64,000 nt of DNA, taken from positions 62,001 through 126,000 of the forward strand of contig NZ_JAPPTI010000005.1 in assembly GCF_027587025.1 (NCBI RefSeq), read 5' to 3'. The DNA comes from Vibrio sp. LaRot3. GTDB taxonomy: Bacteria > Pseudomonadota > Gammaproteobacteria > Enterobacterales > Vibrionaceae. Shown piece after piece: positions 46,867-55,774 of this stretch (position 1 is the first letter of the stretch; every line of letters begins with the position of its first letter). Under the pieces are notes generated by a model. The model was not told the DNA's origin. It saw only the letters and a list, made by a program, of their open reading frames with translations, and searched no databases. Position numbers and translations under genes: made by a program.

Positions 46867-47749
46867 TATCACAGCGGGCACTCTTGCCAACAACAATACC
46901 AAGGTTCATGAAAATCTGGTGGACGATGTCGATTCATACGAAGACACCACGCCACGCCAGGTGATCACCAAGAAAGATCTGTGGAAATGTGCTCTGCGTG
47001 GCCTGTTCATGGAAGGTAACTTTAACTTCGAACGTATGCAGGCGGGTGGTTTTGCTTTCTCTATCATCCCAGCGCTGAAAAAGATCCACGGTGACAACAA
47101 GCGTGATTTAGCCAAAGCATTAAAGAACCACTTACAGTTCTTCAATGCCAGCCCTAAGCTGTTCACTTTCTTGCTTGGTACTGCCATTGCAATGGAAGAA
47201 AACAAAGAAAAGCCATCGACTGTTAACGTCATGAAGGTGGCGGGTATGGGGCCAACCGGTGGTATCGGTGATGCGATTGATCACATGACCCTGATGCCAC
47301 TGACGTTAGCTTTGGGCGCGTCGATCGCGATGGAAGGCTCTATTGCCGGCCCGTTCGTGTTCTTCTTCTTGTATCAAATTGTTCACTTTGCGGTGTACTT
47401 TGGTCTGATGTTCATGGGCTATAAAGCGGGTACCGCGGCTATGGTCAACATGAGTGATGCGACCGAGAAGTTAGCGAAAGCGGCCAACATTATGGGTATC
47501 TTCGTTATCGGGGCCTTGTCGGCGACCTTTATACGGGTGCAGACCACCGCTTCCCTCGAACTGGGCGGCAAATTGGTTGAGCTACAAAGTGCTCTGTTTG
47601 ACAAGATCATGCCGAACTTACTGCCGCTGGCTTTAGTGTTCTTTATGCTTAAGTTGGTGAAAGGCACAGGCTTCTGGGCGAAACCTCCGGTGCTGATCTT
47701 CTCTACCCTTGCGGCAGGTGTTGTAGGACACTTCCTAGGTATTCTTTAA
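46856..47749 (+). CDS. agaE: PTS mannose/fructose/sorbose family IID subunit
   Basis: 297 residues. The N-terminal cytoplasmic part has MEGNFNFERMQAGGFAFSIIPAL, the hallmark of IID; the C-terminal part has membrane helices, with GPTGGIGDAIDH near the middle. ATG 46856, with GAGGAA before it, is better than the TTG at 46850, where the frame also opens. It pairs with IIC to form the sugar pore. The gap to IIA holds a strong small hairpin. Confidence 0.92.
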   Translation: MASDITAGTLANNNTKVHENLVDDVDSYEDTTPRQVITKKDLWKCALRGLFMEGNFNFERMQAGGFAFSIIPALKKIHGDNKRDLAKALKNHLQFFNASPKLFTFLLGTAIAMEENKEKPSTVNVMKVAGMGPTGGIGDAIDHMTLMPLTLALGASIAMEGSIAGPFVFFFLYQIVHFAVYFGLMFMGYKAGTAAMVNMSDATEKLAKAANIMGIFVIGALSATFIRVQTTASLELGGKLVELQSALFDKIMPNLLPLALVFFMLKLVKGTGFWAKPPVLIFSTLAAGVVGHFLGIL

Positions 47750-47778
47750 TAAAAGCAATTAGTTAGACTAGTAAGGAA

Positions 47779-47796
47779 GGGGGAGGTGACTCCCCC
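47779..47796 (+). repeat. Intercistronic hairpin between the IID and IIA genes
   Basis: GGGGGAG-GTGA-CTCCCCC: a perfect 7-bp stem closed by a GNRA-type loop. No long T run follows, so it probably stabilises or processes the mRNA, or weakly terminates, making IIA, AgaA and KduI less abundant. Confidence 0.7.
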
Positions 47797-47816
47797 TTAA
47801 TATCAACGAGGTAGTT

Positions 47817-48263
47817 ATGATTGGTATTGTTGTTTCAGGGCACATTAATTTTGCCACGGGTATGCAGTCGGCGGTCAAAGCGATTGCGGGTGAGCAAGAG
47901 CAGATGCAGTTTATCGATTTTGTCGAGTCGATGTCGACCGATGATCTGGAAGTTGAATTACGCCGAGCGGCGAAAGAAGTGGACTCTGGCGAAGGGGTGC
48001 TGTTTTTGACCGATATTCCTGGTGGTTCACCGTGTAATCGTGCTTTGGCGATTTTGATGGACGGTGAAAATGTTGAGCTTATCGGTGGTGCCAACCTACC
48101 GATGATTGCTAACGCCGCGTTTGAACGTGAAGACGGCAGTTTAAAAGAGTTGGTCGAGACATTGTTAGAGATTGGTAACTCTTGCATGCAAGACATGCGT
48201 AAAGAGGTGGAAGCGTTAATGCAGCCCGAGGAGCCGGTTGCCGAGTGTGAAGACGGATTGTAA
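47817..48263 (+). CDS. agaF: PTS mannose family IIA subunit
   Basis: 148 residues. The phosphorylated histidine is H9 in IVVSGHINFATGM, and TDIPGGSPCNRAL is the second conserved part. It takes phosphate from HPr and gives it to the IIB protein encoded at 45547. There is an acidic C-terminal tail after the domain (MQPEEPVAECEDGL). Two bases separate it from agaA. Confidence 0.92.
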   Translation: MIGIVVSGHINFATGMQSAVKAIAGEQEQMQFIDFVESMSTDDLEVELRRAAKEVDSGEGVLFLTDIPGGSPCNRALAILMDGENVELIGGANLPMIANAAFEREDGSLKELVETLLEIGNSCMQDMRKEVEALMQPEEPVAECEDGL

Positions 48264-48265
48264 TC

Positions 48266-49429
48266 ATGCGTCATGCTTATGTTGCCGATCGAGTGTTTAC
48301 CTCTCAAGGCGTAGAGAGCAACTTAGCCGTGGTGGTGGAAAACGGAAAGATTGCTGAACTAACCCGCTACACTCCCAGCGATTGTGACGTTACTCACTTA
48401 GCTGGCCAGTCTTTGCTTCCGGGATTTATTGACATCCATATCCATGGGCGTAATGGCTTTGATGTGATGGATGCCACGGATGAGGCGCTGAACGGCATTT
48501 CCGCTGCGCTACCGAAAACGGGGGTAGTCGCATGGGTTGGCACCACAGTGACAGCGCCATGGAGCGACATCACTGATGCGATCTCTCAGATAAAAAGTTA
48601 TGTCGCAGAGCGCCCGCAAGCCTCGTGCCAAGTGGGGGCCGAGCTATTAGGTAGCTTTCTTGAAGGGCCTTATTTCACCGAGCCTTATCGCGGCTCTCAT
48701 CCGCCCGCGTATTTAAAGCCAGCGACCATCTCTGAGCTCGAGCAACTGCTTGAGGCGGGAGGAGACAGTTTAATTCGTGCCGCGGTTGCGCCTGAAGCAC
48801 CAATGGCCATGGAAGCGATTCGTTGGTTAACGACCCATGGAGTCAAAACTTCAGTGGCGCATACCGAAGCAACGTTTGCTCAGGTGACCGAGGCGTACCA
48901 ACTTGGTGTAGATTGCGGCGTTCATCTGTTTAACGGCATGCGCGGTTTGCATCACCGCGAGCCGGGCTGTACTGGGGCGGTGTTATATCACGACATGTTG
49001 GCAGAGCTGATTGCCGATGGCGTTCATGTTGATCCTGTGATGATGCAACTGGCTTACCGAATGAAAGGCTATCAGGGCATCGCGTTGATAACCGATTGTA
49101 TGCGCGCTGGTGGCCTGGCTGACGGTGAGTACCCGTTTGGCGCCCAAACTATTACGGTGAAAAACGGTGAAGCTCGCAGCCCTTGCGGCTCGCTTGCTGG
49201 GAGCACCTGCAGTTTAGACCAAGCAATACGTAACATGATTTTTCATAGTCAGGTGCCCGAGTGGGAAGCGGTGCAGATGGCATCGGCAGTGCCAGCTCAG
49301 TACTTGGGTTTAAGCGATCGTTTAGGCAGCATCGCAGTCGGTATGGATGCCAGTTTCACCTTAGTCAACGATCAATTTGAAATACAAGCAACCTCAATTT
49401 TTGGTGGCTGGGCTTATCAGAAGAGTTAA
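48266..49429 (+). CDS. agaA: N-acetylgalactosamine-6-phosphate deacetylase AgaA
   Basis: Amidohydrolase of 387 residues in the NagA/AgaA family. Metal ligands begin with H58-x-H60 in GFIDIHIHGRNGFD; further parts are EGPYFTEPYRGSH, VAHTEATF, GMRGLHHREPG and the catalytic Asp in LITDCMRAGG. It removes acetate from the amino-sugar 6-phosphate in the cytoplasm. NagA-type activity on GlcNAc-6-P is possible, but the setting (agaZ, agaS, GalNAc PTS) favours GalNAc-6-P. Located 2 bp behind the IIA gene. Confidence 0.88.
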   Translation: MRHAYVADRVFTSQGVESNLAVVVENGKIAELTRYTPSDCDVTHLAGQSLLPGFIDIHIHGRNGFDVMDATDEALNGISAALPKTGVVAWVGTTVTAPWSDITDAISQIKSYVAERPQASCQVGAELLGSFLEGPYFTEPYRGSHPPAYLKPATISELEQLLEAGGDSLIRAAVAPEAPMAMEAIRWLTTHGVKTSVAHTEATFAQVTEAYQLGVDCGVHLFNGMRGLHHREPGCTGAVLYHDMLAELIADGVHVDPVMMQLAYRMKGYQGIALITDCMRAGGLADGEYPFGAQTITVKNGEARSPCGSLAGSTCSLDQAIRNMIFHSQVPEWEAVQMASAVPAQYLGLSDRLGSIAVGMDASFTLVNDQFEIQATSIFGGWAYQKS

Positions 49430-49529
49430 GCAAGTTTACCTCTGTTGAGATCTTTTTAAAAAACAGTTTTAAGCCACCTCGCGAGCAGGGAGTGTGGCTT
49501 GCAATGCAAAAAAGTGAAGAGGCTTTAGC

Positions 49530-50360
49530 ATGGAAATTCGTCAACCTATCCATAGTGAGCACGCTAAGCAGTTAGATACTGCGGGGTTACGCGAGCAGTT
49601 CTTGATTGAAAATCTGTTTCAGTCGGGACAGATTAATTTAACTTACAGCCATATCGACCGCATCATTGTTGGTGGGGCAGTACCCACGAGCGAGGCTATC
49701 GCTTTTGAAGGCGGCAAAGAAATTGGCGTCGATTTCTTCCTTCAGCGCCGCGAACTCGGTGTGATCAACATCGGTGAAGCGGGGCTGGTGGTTGTTGATG
49801 GCGAAACCTTTGAAATTGGTGCACGTGAAGCGATTTATGTCGGCATGGGTGCTAAAGAAGTGCGTTTCGAGAGCATCTCTGCAGACAAGCCAGCGCGTTT
49901 TTATCTTAACTGCGCCCCTGCGCATCAAGCGTATCCCACGCGTAAAATCAACCGTGACGATGCTGCGCCAGAAACTTTAGGCAGTCAAGAAAACTGCAAC
50001 GTACGCACCATCTATAAGTACCTGCACCCAGCAGTATTGCCGACCTGTCAGCTACTAATGGGCATGACAGAGTTGGCACCGGGCAGCTTGTGGAATACCA
50101 TGCCGTGTCATACCCATGAGCGCCGTATGGAAGTGTACTTATATTTTGATATGCAAGCAGATAATATCGCTTTCCACTACATGGGCGAGCCGCAAGAGAC
50201 GCGTCATATTGTGGTTCGTAACGAGCAAGCGGTGATCAGCCCAAGCTGGTCGATTCATTCAGGCGTGGGCACGGCGGCCTATACCTTCATTTGGGGGATG
50301 GTGGGTGAGAACCAAACGTTCCACGATATGGACCACGTTGCGATGAGCGATCTTAAGTAA
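49530..50360 (+). CDS. kduI: 5-dehydro-4-deoxy-D-glucuronate isomerase KduI
   Basis: 276-residue cupin enzyme. The zinc ligands are H194 and H196 with E201 in [16 protein letters not shown], and a later His in WSIHSGVG. It isomerises 5-keto-4-deoxyuronate, the product released from the unsaturated uronic acid, to 3-deoxy-D-glycero-2,5-hexodiulosonate. Its presence at the end of the GalNAc operon ties uronate and amino-sugar use in one transcript. A large terminator follows. Confidence 0.94.
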   Translation: MEIRQPIHSEHAKQLDTAGLREQFLIENLFQSGQINLTYSHIDRIIVGGAVPTSEAIAFEGGKEIGVDFFLQRRELGVINIGEAGLVVVDGETFEIGAREAIYVGMGAKEVRFESISADKPARFYLNCAPAHQAYPTRKINRDDAAPETLGSQENCNVRTIYKYLHPAVLPTCQLLMGMTELAPGSLWNTMPCHTHERRMEVYLYFDMQADNIAFHYMGEPQETRHIVVRNEQAVISPSWSIHSGVGTAAYTFIWGMVGENQTFHDMDHVAMSDLK

Positions 50361-50390
50361 ACCCATACCGATTTTTCATATCCATCAGTA

Positions 50391-50453
50391 AAAGCGAAAC
50401 CTTGTGATGATCTGCTCTATGGGAATCATCACGGCTTAGGTTTCGCTTTTTTT
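50391..50453 (+). terminator. Terminator after kduI
   Basis: AAAGCGAAACCT (50391-50402) pairs with AGGTTTCGCTTT (50437-50448), with an inner GTGATGAT/ATCATCAC stem, followed by TTTTT. It closes the agaR-to-kduI operon. Confidence 0.9.
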
Positions 50454-50486
50454 GTCAGAGATTTCCTCACCTGGTAATCAGGGTAA

Positions 50487-50640
50487 CTTTCGTTTTGTTA
50501 TATTTTCTCTTTCATTTTGACTAAGTGTTACTTAAATTAACACTTAGCCTTTCATTTGCTTTTGTTTTTGGTTTTTATGTGAACTTGGTCTCTTTAATTT
50601 TTCGTATGCTTTCGTATTATTTTCATAGTTCTTCGAAAGT
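50487..50640 (+). promoter_or_regulatory. Regulatory block upstream of kduD
   Basis: It holds CTTTCGTTTTGTTA (50487-50500), CTTTCATTTTGACT (50509-50522) and CTTTCGTATTATTTTCAT (50609-50626), all fitting the AgaR-type pattern. TGTGA-N6-TC at 50578-50593 is a CRP-like site. The stretch from about 50544 to 50639 is closely repeated before the maturase gene at 58337-58431. The remaining 130 bp before kduD show no gene. Confidence 0.65.
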
Positions 50641-50768
50641 GCGGTTGATAAGGCAGTTAGTCACCAGCATGTTTTCGATATTGTTAACGAACCACCATAG
50701 CTATAGCCGTGCGGGGTCATCTCCACCGCTGCGCTCTCTTTGCTATGGCACAAAGCTAGGAATGAATA

Positions 50769-51524
50769 ATGAAACTTTTTGATCTCACAGGTAAAGTAGC
50801 TATCGTAACCGGTTGTAATACAGGTCTTGGCCAAGGTATGGCACTGGGTTTGGCAAAAGCGGGCGCGAACATTGTTGGTATTGGCCATGAGCCTGCGCCA
50901 GAAACGCAGCAGCAAGTTGAAGCGCTAGGGCGTAAGTTTCATTACATTACCGCAAACTTAATGGAGCAAGCACAGCTCAACCAAATCGTGGCAGAAGCGG
51001 TAGAAGTGATGGGACAAGTCGATATCTTGGTTAATAACGCGGGCATTATTCGCCGTGAAGATATCTTAGAGTTCTCGGAAGAGAACTGGGACGACGTGAT
51101 TAACATCAACCAAAAAACTTTGTTCTTCCTTTCTCAATCAGTCGCGAAACAATTTGTGAAACAAGGTAACGGTGGCAAGATCATTAATATCGCTTCAATG
51201 CTGTCATACCAAGGTGGCATCCGCGTGCCATCATACACTGCGAGTAAGTCGGCGGTGATGGGGCTGACCCGTGCTTTGGCAACTGAGCTTGCGGAGCACA
51301 ACATCAATGTCAACGCGATTGCCCCAGGTTACATGGCAACAGACAACACTGCGGCGCTTCGAGCGGATGAAGCGCGTAACACAGCAATTTTAGAGCGCAT
51401 TCCAGCCAACCGTTGGGGAATGCCAGCCGATCTTGAAGGACCTGCGGTATTTTTAGCATCAAGTGCCAGTGACTACGTCAATGGTTATACCGTAGCCGTT
51501 GATGGCGGCTGGTTGGCGCGTTAA
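50769..51524 (+). CDS. kduD: 2-dehydro-3-deoxy-D-gluconate 5-dehydrogenase KduD
   Basis: 251-residue short-chain dehydrogenase. The cofactor loop is TGCNTGLGQG (residues 14-23), the NNAG motif is at 89-92, and the catalytic set is S143, Y156 and K160. It reduces the KduI product to 2-keto-3-deoxygluconate (KDG) with NADH. The kinase and aldolase for KDG (kdgK, kdgA) are not in this window. The GH105 gene follows 12 bp later in the same operon. Confidence 0.93.
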   Translation: MKLFDLTGKVAIVTGCNTGLGQGMALGLAKAGANIVGIGHEPAPETQQQVEALGRKFHYITANLMEQAQLNQIVAEAVEVMGQVDILVNNAGIIRREDILEFSEENWDDVININQKTLFFLSQSVAKQFVKQGNGGKIINIASMLSYQGGIRVPSYTASKSAVMGLTRALATELAEHNINVNAIAPGYMATDNTAALRADEARNTAILERIPANRWGMPADLEGPAVFLASSASDYVNGYTVAVDGGWLAR

Positions 51525-51536
51525 GGAGTAGATGAG

Positions 51537-52586
51537 ATGGGATTGGGTAGTAAACAAAGTATTCTTGATACGATGAAGCGAGTGTATCGATATCAAGCGG
51601 CGAATCAAACTCGTAGCGTGATCCGCCGCAGCGGCAAAACGCGCTTTATCAAAGATACCGATTGGGAGCGAGGCGTATTTTGGTCGTGCACTTCGGCGGC
51701 ATGGCTAGCCACTGACGATAATGAGTATCTTGAGGGTGTGATGAATTATGCGCTGCATACAGGCTTTCGCACTGGGCCCAATGCCCGTTTTGCTGATGAC
51801 CACATTTGTTGCCAAGCTTACTTAGATGTTTACCCAGTCGTTGACCAAATTGAAGCGTTAGAGCCTACCATCAAAGCGCTCGACATTATGCTCGATAGCC
51901 CGGAAGCGGGGCGTAAAGATTGGTGGTGGTGTGACGCGCTGTTTATGGCACCGCCAAGCTTTGCGGCGCTGGCGAAGCAGACGGGTGAGCAAAAATACTT
52001 AGACTACATGAACACTGCCTACTGGGATTCTGTCGAGCATTTGTTTGATGAGGAAACAGGGCTGTTTTATCGCGACTATCGCTACATTCCTGATGGTACT
52101 GGCAGCGAGCTGCGCGAAGCCAATGGCAATAAAGTCTTTTGGAGCCGTGGCATTGGTTGGGTGTTAGCGTCGGTACCACGTCTAATGGCGCGGATGCCAG
52201 AAGACTATGCCCCACGTGAGCGCTACCTTGATCTCTTTACCAAGCTTGCTGAACAAGTGATTAAGTACCAACAAGCCGATGGTTTTTGGCGCACCAGTTT
52301 ACTTGACCCAGAAAGTTTCCCTGCGCCAGAAAGCAGTGCCACATCACTATTTTGCTACGGCTTAGCTTGGGGGGTAAATAACGGCCATCTTGACCGTGAC
52401 ACTTACCTGCCTGTGATTGAAAAAGCCTGGCAAGCGCTGCAAGGCTGCATTCATGAAAACGGCATGATGGGTTGGGTACAGCTACCAGCCTTTAATCCTC
52501 GCGATGTGAAGTTTGAGCACAATATTGATTATGGTGCCGGCGCTTACATGCTTGCGGCGACGGAAGTGGCGTTATTGGCTGAATAA
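51537..52586 (+). CDS. Unsaturated uronyl hydrolase, GH105 family
   Basis: 349 residues, an (alpha/alpha)6 barrel. ARFADDHICCQAYLDVYP (Asp at 87-88) and WWWCDALFMAPP (Asp133, where YteR has its catalytic Asp) are GH105 signatures, with KVFWSRGIGWVLASVPRLM and FEHNIDYGAGAYMLAATE. It adds water across the double bond of the non-reducing unsaturated uronic acid and frees the next sugar. There is no signal peptide, so it works in the cytoplasm. GH88 is the usual family for chondroitin or hyaluronan disaccharides; the GH105 type here is unusual but would act on the same bond. Confidence 0.9.
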   Translation: MGLGSKQSILDTMKRVYRYQAANQTRSVIRRSGKTRFIKDTDWERGVFWSCTSAAWLATDDNEYLEGVMNYALHTGFRTGPNARFADDHICCQAYLDVYPVVDQIEALEPTIKALDIMLDSPEAGRKDWWWCDALFMAPPSFAALAKQTGEQKYLDYMNTAYWDSVEHLFDEETGLFYRDYRYIPDGTGSELREANGNKVFWSRGIGWVLASVPRLMARMPEDYAPRERYLDLFTKLAEQVIKYQQADGFWRTSLLDPESFPAPESSATSLFCYGLAWGVNNGHLDRDTYLPVIEKAWQALQGCIHENGMMGWVQLPAFNPRDVKFEHNIDYGAGAYMLAATEVALLAE

Positions 52587-52604
52587 GCCCGAGATTGCTT
52601 ATCA

Positions 52605-52632
52605 AAGCTGAGCCGTAAGGCTCGGCTTTTTT
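52605..52632 (+). terminator. Terminator after the GH105 gene
   Basis: AAGCTGAGCC-GTAA-GGCTCGGCTT with one mismatch pair, followed by a run of T. Confidence 0.88.
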
Positions 52633-52814
52633 TATATTTAAATATCAGATAAGGAGACCACAACTCACCGTTTATGAGGAGAATTAATTCAAAAACTTTT
52701 AGCCAATAATAAATGTACTTAATATAAAAGTCGTTATTTCTACTGCTTAACGCGACGCGCAGCAGCGATAACGTGTGGCTGAAATTTAACCCTATGTTTA
52801 TTTAAGGATAAATT

Positions 52815-54422
52815 ATGTCTATAACACGAAGAAGGTTTATGAAAGGCGCGGCTGTGAGTGGCGCTTTAGCGGCAACATCCCCCGTGCACGCTTTGTCACG
52901 CTCCACCCAACCCGTGACATTAAACACACCTAGCAACCCAAAGAATATTCTTATTATTACGGCGGATCAATTAGCCAAAAAAGCAGTGGCTGGCTATGGC
53001 AATCAGTTTGTTCGTACTCCAGCGATTGATAGCTTGATCCGTAGCGGTCATCGCTTTGAAGAAGCCTACTGCGCGTTTCCACTGTGCGCCCCGTCGCGGG
53101 CTTCGTTCTGGACAGGGAAACTTCCCCATCAAACCGGTGTATACGCAAACAGTAGCCCTGATATTCCCAAGTCGATGAAAACTTTGGGGCAGATCTTTAC
53201 TCAAGCGGGTTATGAATGTGTTCATTTTGGCAAGCAGCATGACTATGGCTCATTGGATGGATTCAAACGCGCGGCACAAATACAAAAAGAGTTACCCGCG
53301 AGTGAGGCTTTTCCTGTGAATTACGACAGCAGAGAAGATGTCTACTGTCTTGAAGAGAGTGTGAAGTATCTGAACGAGTACGATGGTCAAAAACCATTTT
53401 TGATGGCCGTCGAGTTCAATAATCCTCATAACATTTGTGGCTGGGTCGGCGCGTTTGAAGGCGAACATGGTGATATTGAAGGGATAGGGGAGCTACCCCC
53501 ATTACCAGATAACTTTGATACAGACGCAGACTTGATGACGCGCTCTAAATCGGTGCAGTATTCGTGTTGTACTCATAACCGAACACGTCAGTCGACGCAG
53601 TGGAACGCGTTGAATTTCAGGCAGTATTTAAAAGCTTATTATCATTACACGCAACTGGCGGATGAATGCATTGGCCAGGTATTGGCGACGCTGCGCGCAA
53701 AAGGGCTGGAAGATGACACCTTAGTGGTGTTTTTTGCCGACCATGGCGACTCGATGGGCGCGCATCGCTTAGTAACCAAAATGAACTGGTTCTATCAAGA
53801 AACCACCAATGTGCCGCTGGTCTTTTCAGGCCCGGGTATCAGCCAGAAGCAAACGCACAATGAGTTGGTTTCGCTGTGTGACTTGTTACCAACCCTATGT
53901 GATTACGTTGGCATTGAGTCGCCCACTCAGTTGTATGGTCGTTCATTAATGCCGTTATTACGGGGTGAAAAAGTCGACAGCTGGCGCACCGAAGTGATCT
54001 CTCAGTGGCATACTAATCGGGAAATGACCATTCAGCCGGGGCGAATGATGCGCACTCAGCGGTATAAGTACATCGTCTACCAAGAAGACAATGACGAAGA
54101 GTTGTATGATTTGCTTAATGATCCCGGTGAAAAGAAAAACTTAAGTAAAATGAATGAGTTTTATCCGTTATTAAGTCAAATGCGCAGTCAGTTTAAATCT
54201 TATCTGGCGGAGCAAGTTGATCCTTTCCTCACCCAAGAGGCCATTATTGATAAGCGTTGGCGTGCTCACCCTGTGGGTTATAAGCATCATAAAGGTGATT
54301 CATCGATTGACCTCTACTTGCGCAATATCCGGCCGTTAGAGAAGCAAAAAGATTACTCGGCGATTGAAAAAGCCAAGCAAGAGGTTATCGTCAAAGCGAG
54401 AGCTTCTTATTGTAAAGCGTAA
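52815..54422 (+). CDS. Exported sulfatase 2 (type I, Cys-type formylglycine)
   Basis: 535 residues. The N-terminus MSITRRRFMKGAAVSGALAATSPVHA is a twin-arginine signal, nearly the same as in sulfatase 1. The formylglycine site is C91-A-P-S-R95, followed by the conserved TGKLPHQTGVY. LIITADQLAKKAVAGYGN and VVFFADHGDSMGAHRL are the metal-binding stretches. The C-terminal part is typical of choline-sulfatase-like/GAG sulfatases. It has its own upstream gap (52633-52814) and a terminator behind. The sulfate position is unknown. Confidence 0.9.
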   Translation: MSITRRRFMKGAAVSGALAATSPVHALSRSTQPVTLNTPSNPKNILIITADQLAKKAVAGYGNQFVRTPAIDSLIRSGHRFEEAYCAFPLCAPSRASFWTGKLPHQTGVYANSSPDIPKSMKTLGQIFTQAGYECVHFGKQHDYGSLDGFKRAAQIQKELPASEAFPVNYDSREDVYCLEESVKYLNEYDGQKPFLMAVEFNNPHNICGWVGAFEGEHGDIEGIGELPPLPDNFDTDADLMTRSKSVQYSCCTHNRTRQSTQWNALNFRQYLKAYYHYTQLADECIGQVLATLRAKGLEDDTLVVFFADHGDSMGAHRLVTKMNWFYQETTNVPLVFSGPGISQKQTHNELVSLCDLLPTLCDYVGIESPTQLYGRSLMPLLRGEKVDSWRTEVISQWHTNREMTIQPGRMMRTQRYKYIVYQEDNDEELYDLLNDPGEKKNLSKMNEFYPLLSQMRSQFKSYLAEQVDPFLTQEAIIDKRWRAHPVGYKHHKGDSSIDLYLRNIRPLEKQKDYSAIEKAKQEVIVKARASYCKA

Positions 54423-54445
54423 GGTGGCCTGTCACTTTAACAAAT

Positions 54446-54481
54446 AAAACCAGCCGCTCAATAGAGTGGCTGGTTTTTTTT
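54446..54481. terminator. Bidirectional terminator after sulfatase 2
   Basis: AAAACCAGCCGCTC-AATA-GAGTGGCTGGTTTTTTTT hairpin between sulfatase 2 and the convergent lyase remnant. Confidence 0.9.
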
Positions 54482-54493
54482 AGTCACTTAGAG

Positions 54494-55449
54494 CTACTTT
54501 CTCCTGAGTTCGAACTGCTCAGGCTTAGCGTCGGTGGTGGTGACGCGGATCTGAGTATTGCCTGCAGTTTGAGTGAGCGTGACTTGGTCGTTCGGGCCAT
54601 TCAATTGCCATTCACCTTTGATGGCATGGAGCTTGGTGTCTTTTTGTAGCACGCTATAGACAGGTTTAAGCGCATCTTGAGCGGCAATTTTTATCGCGTA
54701 TTCATACTCGCCATTGCTTGGCGCTTTGCCATGGCTATCATCGAAGGTAAGATCATAGTTAAAACTTGGCTGCTCTGCGCGTAGCATTTGATCGTACATA
54801 AGTAGCGCTGTCCAGTTCTTACTCGCCATATTGACCACATCGGGGTTGACGAAAGGCTGCTGGATATCGGCGGTTGGCCAGCGGTTATCGACCGGCACCG
54901 CCATCATGGTTTGGTCAAAATAGAGCGTGCCACTGGTATCGGGAGCGGTAATGGTTAAACGGTTCATGCCAGCACTTGGTGTGCCATCCATGTCTCTAAA
55001 TGGGACTGAAATTCCCGCCAGCCGGTAAAATTTAAGCCATATTTGAACTGACTTTGAGGGCTGTCACCATGGCCAAATTGGAAGGTCAGGGACTGATCGG
55101 ATGGGATCTCATTGTAGACCCAAGCCATAAAGGTGTAGGGGGTGATCTCACTGTCGTCGGTTTTGTAGCCGATATCTTGGCTGAAGACCAGTTCACTATG
55201 TGGCGTAAAGCGCCATTTCAGCGCGTTTTGACCATCTTTATAGTGTGTATTGCTAATGGTGAGCGGGTTTGACGATGTGGTCGTGATAGAAGAGGGCAGT
55301 CCATTCTCAAAGAAATACATGAAGCCGCCGGGCTCGATTTTTCCTCCTTCTCCTTGGTAGCTATTCAGCTCATCGGTATTACAAGCGGTTAAGGCGATGA
55401 CCAAACTCATGGCTAGATAGCTTGGTTTACACTGTCGCATGATGTTCAT
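54494..55449 (-). pseudogene. Remnant of a chondroitinase ABC-type PL8 lyase, internally deleted and frameshifted
   Basis: Two overlapping frames read as one protein of about 315 residues. The first (55449 to about 55010) has a lipoprotein signal (LVIALTAC) and the N-terminal jelly-roll domain of chondroitinase ABC: FMYFFENGLPSSIT, HYKDGQNALKWRFTP, MAWVYNEIPSD, LNFTGWR. The second carries on as VPFRDMDGTPS, LYFDQTMM, DNRWPTADIQQPFVN and then jumps to text of the extreme C-terminal domain (EYEYAIKIAAQDALKPVYSVLQKDTKLHAIK). One missing base near 55005-55012 splits the frames. The catalytic barrel, some 600-700 residues in relatives, is gone, so no lyase activity is possible. Confidence 0.8.
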
Positions 55450-55774
55450 TTGCTTTTCCCTTATTTTCGTTTATTGGTTGTTGAAGGGTAATGAAAGTTG
55501 CTTGGTGATTTATTGAACAGGATCACAGTGACTATTAACAGCTGGCTTTCGACTGCTTTCATTTTGACTGTTTGGTTGTGCATCACATTTCAAAATCTTT
55601 CACTACAGGGGCTGTCTTTCGTTTTTACCGCTTAATTACTTTCGTTGGTGATATTTTGCACACGTTTGATGGTTTGTTTTTGCCAATTTTTGTTTATTTG
55701 ATCGTGATATCTTTTCATTAATCTACTTTTGGTACGGTGGCTTCGCCAATAAACGAAAACAAACGGAGCTAAAA
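55450..55774 (+). promoter_or_regulatory. Regulatory region upstream of the PL8 lyase
   Basis: No gene. It holds CTTTCATTTTGACT (55556-55569, the same 14 bases as before kduD), CTTTCGTTTTT (55616-55626) and CTTTCGTT (55639-55646). TTTGATCGTGATATCT (55697-55712) resembles the CRP-like site before the aldolase gene, sharing GATCGTGAT. Confidence 0.6.

Noticed and set aside
50525..50782. 85-codon frame in the kduI-kduD gap
   Set aside because: It lies over the duplicated regulatory block and runs into kduD in another frame; the hydrophobic look comes from T-rich DNA.
54494..55449. Programmed frameshift joining the two halves of the chondroitinase-like text
   Set aside because: No slippery heptamer or stimulatory fold is seen, and the catalytic domain is deleted as well, so decay is simpler.
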